From contig JAZGTN010000058.1 of the NCBI GenBank assembly GCA_037783415.1, forward strand, positions 6,794,001 through 6,858,000: a stretch of DNA of 64,000 nt. Reading direction: 5' to 3'. Below, piece by piece: positions 57,909 through 64,000 of this stretch. The stretch comes from Leptasterias polaris (taxonomy: Eukaryota; Echinodermata; Asteroidea; Forcipulatida; Asteriidae). The position numbers and the translations under genes are program-made. The notes under the pieces were generated by a model that did no database searches, was not told where the DNA came from, and saw only the letters and a list, made by a program, of their open reading frames with translations. How positions within the stretch are numbered: position 1 is the first letter of the stretch; each line of letters opens with the position of its first letter.

Positions 57909-58525
57909 CTGGCAAGAATAAGATGAGACACTGGGTGAAGTGGGAGGCCGTTATTGTGTCCGTAAGATGAAGTAAGTTGTTGATGCATCAATTGCAATTC
58001 TCTCTGGAGCTGATCTATTGGGCCGGGGCAGTTGCTGACAGTAGTGACTGGTAGATAAATCGCAAGAAAATAGTGAAGCTGAGTTGAATTACATCAGGCG
58101 AAGAGAAACAATATAATGGTTGTTCCCACAGCCTTTGACTTTGAGAATCCTTTTTTTCCTCCCGCGAACAGGTGCTTTACTATTGATACTGTGGCGGGCA
58201 CAGACCGTTGTCCGGTCTGTGATTATTAACTCGGACCCTTTCCTTTGCCAGCTCAAGTTAAGTCACTAAGCGGACTTAAGGCTGAGTGGCGAGATTCGTT
58301 TGGGAGCAAGTATACCGCCCGATTATAAATGATTGCAAACCTCTCTGTCAGAGTACACACAATTCCCTAAATAGACCAGCACACAGCACAGCCTTTCCCA
58401 CTTCAACTCACGCGCGCCCCCTGAGATATACGGTTTCACACACACACACTCCAAAACCCTGAACAACAGTTTTGCCGGTCAACCACACAACGAGATTCCA
58501 AGTTACGAGCCGGCTACCACTGTGA
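57909..58525. other. No gene fixed; possible upstream exons
   Basis: Minus-strand open stretches near 57950-58080 (PGPIDQLQRELQLMHQQL in one frame) might be exon sequence of the gene ending at 57452. A short hairpin ACAGACC/GGTCTGT lies at 58201-58222. Confidence 0.3.
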
Positions 58526-58529
58526 ATGG

Positions 58530-58935
58530 CCTGGATGTGATTTTACAACTAAAATGGAAAGGCAGTTTTGGTGGATGTGATTTTGGGGCTAGAATGTGAT
58601 CTTGGCCAAAATCACATCCTACCCAGAAATCACATCCATGGTAATTGCCAATTATCAAAATCACATCCACTGTCTGGCTGCATTACCGAAATCACATCCA
58701 CTGTCTAGGCCCAAGCCAAAATCACATCCGAGTAAGAAATCACATCCTTGGGTAATTGCCTAAGCCCAAATCACATCCACTGTCTGGCTGCGAAACCAAA
58801 ATCACATCTAGTGTCTGGGCCCTAACCTAAATCACATCCAAGTCCGAAATCACATCCATAGTTAAACGTGCCAATTCAAAATCACATCCACTGTCTGGCC
58901 GCATTACCAAAATCACATTCGAGCCAGAAATTGCC
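58530..58935. repeat. AATCACATCC degenerate tandem repeat
   Basis: About fifteen to twenty occurrences of AAATCACATCC, many followed by ACTGTCTGGC. Some units pair with GGATGTGATTT in reverse at the left end (58530-58600), so the block starts with inverted units. Confidence 0.85.
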
Positions 58936-59395
58936 CGATCGAGTGTCAATTATATTTAATGTCAATAAACAATACCGCATATATTGGTTCCCCCGACGAG
59001 TCCGCAGACTGTTGCGGGTAAGCGGAAGGGGTGGGACGCTTTATGAAATACAATGAAACATATAATCATAGAGAAAGGTCTCCGTCCTTTGTCTATGCTT
59101 TGTAAACAAGACCAATACTACAAAAAGTAATATCCACAATCAAAGTAGAGTAATTATGCATTTACAACGATGTTTAACATTGCGGTGTGAATCTATTTTA
59201 AAAACTGAATTGTCTACCCTTCAGTTTTACATCTTTCTTGTTGACTGGCGTAAAATGACTGGCGTAAAATACGTCTGGACGTACCGGAACCCCTCGACCC
59301 ACGACGCCCTCAACCCACGACCCCCTCGACCTCTCGACTTATGCTACAGTACAATTTTCCAATGTCATGCATATCTATTTGCCGAATCGAGCCTA

Positions 59396-59536
59396 AGGCC
59401 GTGTCCGAATTGGCGGCTACAGCTACGGCTACGGCTAGATTTCCGCGTCATCGTGCATTGAAGTATAGGATGTCCTTAGCAACACCCTTAGCAACAGCCG
59501 TAGCCGTAGCTGTAGCCGCCAATTCGGATACGGCCT
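59396..59536. mobile_element. Foldback MITE with GGCTAC-rich arms (141 bp)
   Basis: Left arm starts AGGCCGTGTCCGAATTGGCG and the right arm ends with its near complement, CGCCAATTCGGATACGGCCT. Arms of about 42 bp contain GGCTAC/GGCTACGGC repeats. Central spacer about 57 bp. Confidence 0.85.
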
Positions 59537-62500
59537 AAATAAGATTTCTTCAAACTGGGAACCTGGATTTACAGCCCGAGTACGATTACGGCCAATGGCC
59601 GCTGTCGCAGCTACCGCATTTCAGGCCTGCCTCCTGGTTGCTCCTGCCTGCCTGTCAACAAGTCTTACTTGCTTTTTAATGGAGGGTTAGGGTACACAAC
59701 CGAACCATGGGCCACACGTGTTTTTGTGTGTGCAGTGTTTGTTGTCAGTAGGCCTACATGATGCACTGCTCGTCCTGGGGAAAATCCGCAGACCATTTAT
59801 TTAAGTTTTTAGGTTCGTGGTACTTGGTTGGTGTAACCATAGAGAAAGGATGGTGTTACCTCCTAAATACTCGAATTGGGGTCTTAACTAGAGGTGTAGC
59901 TAGGTAATGACGATAGCCATGTTAATTATAAAATTTCCAGTAAATATTTAGGTCACATAATAATAGTGGGGCTACCCGACTGACAACGGATCGGTCAGGT
60001 CGTCGGAAGTCGGAAGTCGGAAGTCGCTTTGACTGTGAGCTTTGGATCGCACGCCTGCTGTGAATGAGTCCAACTTGGGGAATATTATTCTTTGTCGGCC
60101 GTAAAGCAATGTTTTATGAATTCGGATTTCGATTAAGGGGTGGACGCGCGTCGAGTGGGTTTTAGAACAACCCTTGAATTCCTTTGTACAACTTTACTAC
60201 GAAAACAAATTAAGTCACCCCAGAAAGACTGCATACGTTGATGTTTTTTTCGTTCCAGAGTCCTATCTCAACCTCTACTCAACAATGAACTTCGTTTGTG
60301 TGCCAAAAAAAAAAGAGTAGTATTAAATTGTATTAAATTGAATGTTTTATAATCTCGTACCATGGGGTGTAAGATAATCAATTTTTTTCCAATTTTACCG
60401 AGTGCCGGAATTTTCATTGCAGACTATCAAATGCGGTCCTTTAAGTAGTAAATCGGTAACCGGACCCCCCGGTCGATTGTTTTCGTTCAAACTTTAAAAT
60501 AGAGGATGATCCCTCTCTAGATAATTCTAAACTAAGTTGAATCAGAAGGGTTGTTTGAGATCTAATTGAAATGCGCGTCCACAGCATTCAGCAAGCTATG
60601 ACAGAGATTACTCTGTCGAAAAAGGGTACATAAGAGGTCCTTCTAAATGTGATTTAAGCTGGTATATTTATACTATTGGAAAGTCCAATTCTTGTAAAAT
60701 TATGCGATGTCAATTGTAAGTTGATACCACAAAAGTTATGGTTTATAATACGGTTGTATACAAAATGTCTTGGCTACACAAAACCTGCCGTTTGTTTATT
60801 GGAGCATGCCATTTTGAACAGGGGGGTGTGTCGTGTAGTGTAGTAGGATTATTTGACTACAGTTCACTCTTCTGCATGCTTTATGAAAGTACAATTTCAC
60901 ATCAGAGCAATAGCTGCAGTTCATACGAAATTTAATTCAGTTTGTTACAATTTTTTCTTTTTTTCTTTTACAATTATTTGCAAAGTTTAAGGAATGTTTG
61001 ACAGCTTCTTGTGAATGGAATCACCCATATTTAGGCTTTACAGAAGAACGCACAGCTCCTCACATAAATTATCTTTCTAATCGGCATACATACCCTGCAG
61101 TATAGACTTGACATACATGTACATGTACATGTACATGCTGTAACAAATTCATACCGCTGGTCGGCGTTTTGGAGTATCCTGATCGTGTTTAGATGCGTTC
61201 ATATATCTTCCAAGCATGCGTCCAACCAATTAAAGTATTTTGTGTTAACCTATTGTTTTACAGTTACTCAGCTACCATAGAACACAATTAAAAGATATAC
61301 ATGCACATTACACATGTCAATAACTGGGGATGTTTATGTTTATGTTAATATGTTCGATGTTACTTGGTCAATATCATTATGATCAAGTAATCATTTCATG
61401 TCCCCCCCCCCCTTCCGAAGTTTTTAACGAAGTAAAGCTGCAACATGAAATTTGTAAAACGTAAAAAGAAGAGGAGAATAAAAAATGTTAAAGGGTTGTT
61501 GCAATGGAATTGAAATGCCACTGTTAATTTGAACCACATTACTAACTATAAAAACATTATTTCAGGGTAGAATGAATAACGGGAAACCAATGTTATTGCT
61601 AGGGACGGTGACGATTAAGCATATTATGTGCTCATTCGGCTTCACACACAGGAGTGAGATTTGAGGAAGATTGAACATTCTTGAAATATTTAGAGACATT
61701 CGATTTGTATGCCGTTGCCGGACAATTTGTATAAAATATGCATTTTCCCCCAAAATGTTCAGTTCAAAATGCCAAAATAGAGATATTTAAATTAAGAAAA
61801 TAGTGTTTTTATTTTTTTTTCAATAATAATCAAAAGAATGTATGGACAAACAACCTTGAGAATGTTAACAGCACTGATTTAGCCATTGGCATATAAGGGG
61901 TTCCCTATGATACCTGAAAATACAAAAAGGCAGAAAACTCTATGACCTCCTGCCTTTTCATCATGAACCTCGCTCATCCATAACTTTGGAAAAGGTTACA
62001 AACAAATCTCTGGAGTTTAGACTGGGTGAATGTTGTCTAATATTCCAGTAATAACCACGTAAGACTTATTTATTTTGCTTCTAATTAGGAAGCTTGACTG
62101 TTGATTGGAGCATATCGGAGCGTTAGGCCTATGCCAGTATGTGTTAACGTTGATCAGTCATCAAAACCAATTTCACGAGTCCCCCCCCCAAAAAAACAAA
62201 AACAAACAAACAACCCAACAAACAAACAAACAAACAAACAAAAACAGACAGTCAATCTCAAACCGAGCTGAACTTCCATGCTCTTGTGTATACACACTAA
62301 AATATAACACGCATGCGAGGAATATTGACCCCTCCTCCATAATTATGTTGACTCTATAATTATGACTATGAGGATTAATTTTCAAGTTTCAATTTTCCGC
62401 ATCAATCATGATCTCTGGCTGATAAAGTTTTTATACTAGGCCTTGTTCTTTGGTGACTTTTTGTCTTTTCAAGTGGATTAAAATTATCGCCTGAAATCCA

Positions 62501-64000
62501 TATTTTTAAAAGAGTTTTTATGTCAGCTATTTCAACCTCCATGCTAACCATGGAGGAAGGAAAAGAAACTAAGGAAGGTGACCTATTGTTTCGTGCATTC
62601 ACCTTAATTCAAGTGGCAACATTCGGCTGCAGCAGCATGCAGACAGACAAGCAATGTCAACAATACTATAAAATGTACATCAAAATGATATAGTTACCGC
62701 ACGTCTTTATATTCTGCTCCCACATGCCGAACATTCAGCTAACATTGTACACTCATTCATGTTTGTCTTTATTCGAAACCCTGACATCTGACTGCGAGAT
62801 AGGCCGCCCCTAGCTGCTACGTTTGGGCGGGTTGAACTATGGTTGAACAGTCATCAAAACCCATATTCCCGCGTTCCGATCCCGCGCGCGCCAAAAAAAG
62901 GGTAGTAGGCCTATATGATCCACCGACACTGCAGATTCTGAATCAGTGGATCCGGACACTAGCTAGCACTACAGCTTCTGGTAACTTCAAGATTTATCAG
63001 CCAAGAAATGGGTGAAGAAACTATTGTACAATCCCGTCCAACAAAAAATAAAACCCACTATACAGATGTCCAGTTTCCGACATTAACAGTTGGCACCACA
63101 CGTGAAGATAATCCATTAGGTATTTTGATACCTACATGTACGTGTATACTAGCTATCATTGCCCGATAGTGTCTTAGCAACTCTCTGACATTGCCAAAAC
63201 CACAATCCATGCAGGGCTAGATTACGTAATTTCAGTTACTGCATTGGGTCCATGCAGTATGCGCGTTTTGTGCAGCTTGGTCGATCCGTAGGGACCTACT
63301 GTACATACTGTACATGTAGGCTAACTGTACACGTATAGTATACCATTTAGAACCCGATGCTTGTGTGGCATCTAAACGGACCTCAACAAAAGCTTTATAC
63401 AATCTATTCTTAGGGCTTATTAGAAGTATATAACCTCTACGTATAATCATGTGCGCATAACAAGTTTCTATATTATTATTACTAATATAGGAAGTGTTTT
63501 TTGCAGACCACTCAAAATTGCTAGCCCTTTGCCCAGCTATTTGACCCTTTGACCCCTGGTCAACCGCAATAAACGAAAAACGTAACAGACTGTGTCCAGC
63601 CAAGGTCGCATGCACTGCAGCCAACGGCACTGAGCTGTAATCTTTCTGAGTCTTCCAAATTCGTAGTTAACTTCGGTGTACAGTTCGAACAACCACATAA
63701 AACACCGAGAACGATCGAACAGGTCGAAAGAAACTTGTTCCACTCTACAATTGTATTTCCACATACAATGCAGCCTACACTATATTTGTTTCCTTTTTCT
63801 TTACATGACCATCATGCTATGATGTTTCAAGCAAAGACAAACTATGTTATTAAATACAGAGCAATGAGCTTTAGTTCCTTGCTGTATGGATATTAATAAA
63901 GGGTTTTGTTTGATAGGTTGGTTGTTGGAGCAATTGTTTGTATTAAAACATTCATCAAAAACACATTACCATAAAAGTAATTATATTACTTAATTTTACC
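59537..64000. other. No gene recognised
   Basis: Simple repeats only: GGAAGTC three times near 60005, (ACATGT)n at 61115-61137, a C-tract at 61401-61412 and (CAAA)n at 62194-62246. Frames such as 63232-63630 (minus) show nothing I recognise. Confidence 0.55.

Noticed and set aside
58985..59030. Hammerhead ribozyme (CCGACGAGTCCGC...GCGGG)
   Set aside because: The core would need CTGANGA and an adjacent GAAA; both are imperfect and no cleavage-site helix is evident.
63232..63764. Two overlapping minus-strand frames near the right edge
   Set aside because: No recognisable domain, splice context or codon pattern; treated as chance.

Overview
This is a eukaryotic nuclear window, AT-rich and repeat-dominated, with GT-AG introns, tRNA-derived SINEs, non-LTR retrotransposon ends, TIR/MITE elements and several kilobases of satellite. 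The mix, especially a TTAA-flanked 349-bp MITE and a tRNA-headed SINE of types I associate with echinoderm genomes, suggests a marine invertebrate, perhaps a sea star. That is an inference from memory, not a search result.

Region 1-12.8 kb (minus strand) is one giant Helitron2/Helentron-type rolling-circle transposon. A 2,885-codon frame with no stop runs off the left edge. Its order is PHD finger, herpesvirus-tegument-like cysteine protease (C76-like), OTU protease, 18-residue repeats, DUF6570-like domain, Rep, PIF1 helicase and AP-type endonuclease. Immediately upstream lies a 325-aa His/Ser/Glu/Lys-rich ORF ending in the -1 frame relation, with an in-frame A_AAA_AAG heptamer 30 nt before its stop. 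A 1,119-bp solo LTR with a perfect 5-bp target duplication separates the two and cuts the N-terminus of the large ORF.

Region 12.8-20 kb carries MITEs and, on the plus strand, a spliced RPA-like OB-fold gene with a CCAAT/TATA promoter that was partly tandemly duplicated. A TIR element and a perfect 110-bp duplication sit in its last intron.

Region 20.7-31 kb holds a dead LINE end, a 4.8-kb array of CRE-like (TGACGTCA) units, a second Helentron endonuclease remnant, a GGATCCCATT minisatellite, a SINE, a dead TE-type gene with about 40 copies of a 12-bp repeat, and a CR1-like LINE 3' end.

Region 32-34 kb has a broken, once-spliced transposase and a broken SAP-SWIM gene. A matching YqaJ-nuclease remnant lies at 51.8-52.6 kb. 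Between 37.3 and 50.8 kb are at least four head-to-tail copies of a composite element. Each has a 5' leader hairpin, a CTTCCGG array of roughly 130-bp units, a body, and a 3' hairpin followed by CTAA. The 5' leader sequence and the 3' hairpin arms change together between families, which is the most unusual signal here.

Region 53-64 kb has a foldback element, a frameshifted HTH/DDE_Tnp_4 transposase, a TTAA MITE pair, the last exons of an unrecognised minus-strand gene, an AATCACATCC repeat and a GGCTAC foldback. From 59.6 kb to the end I see no gene.
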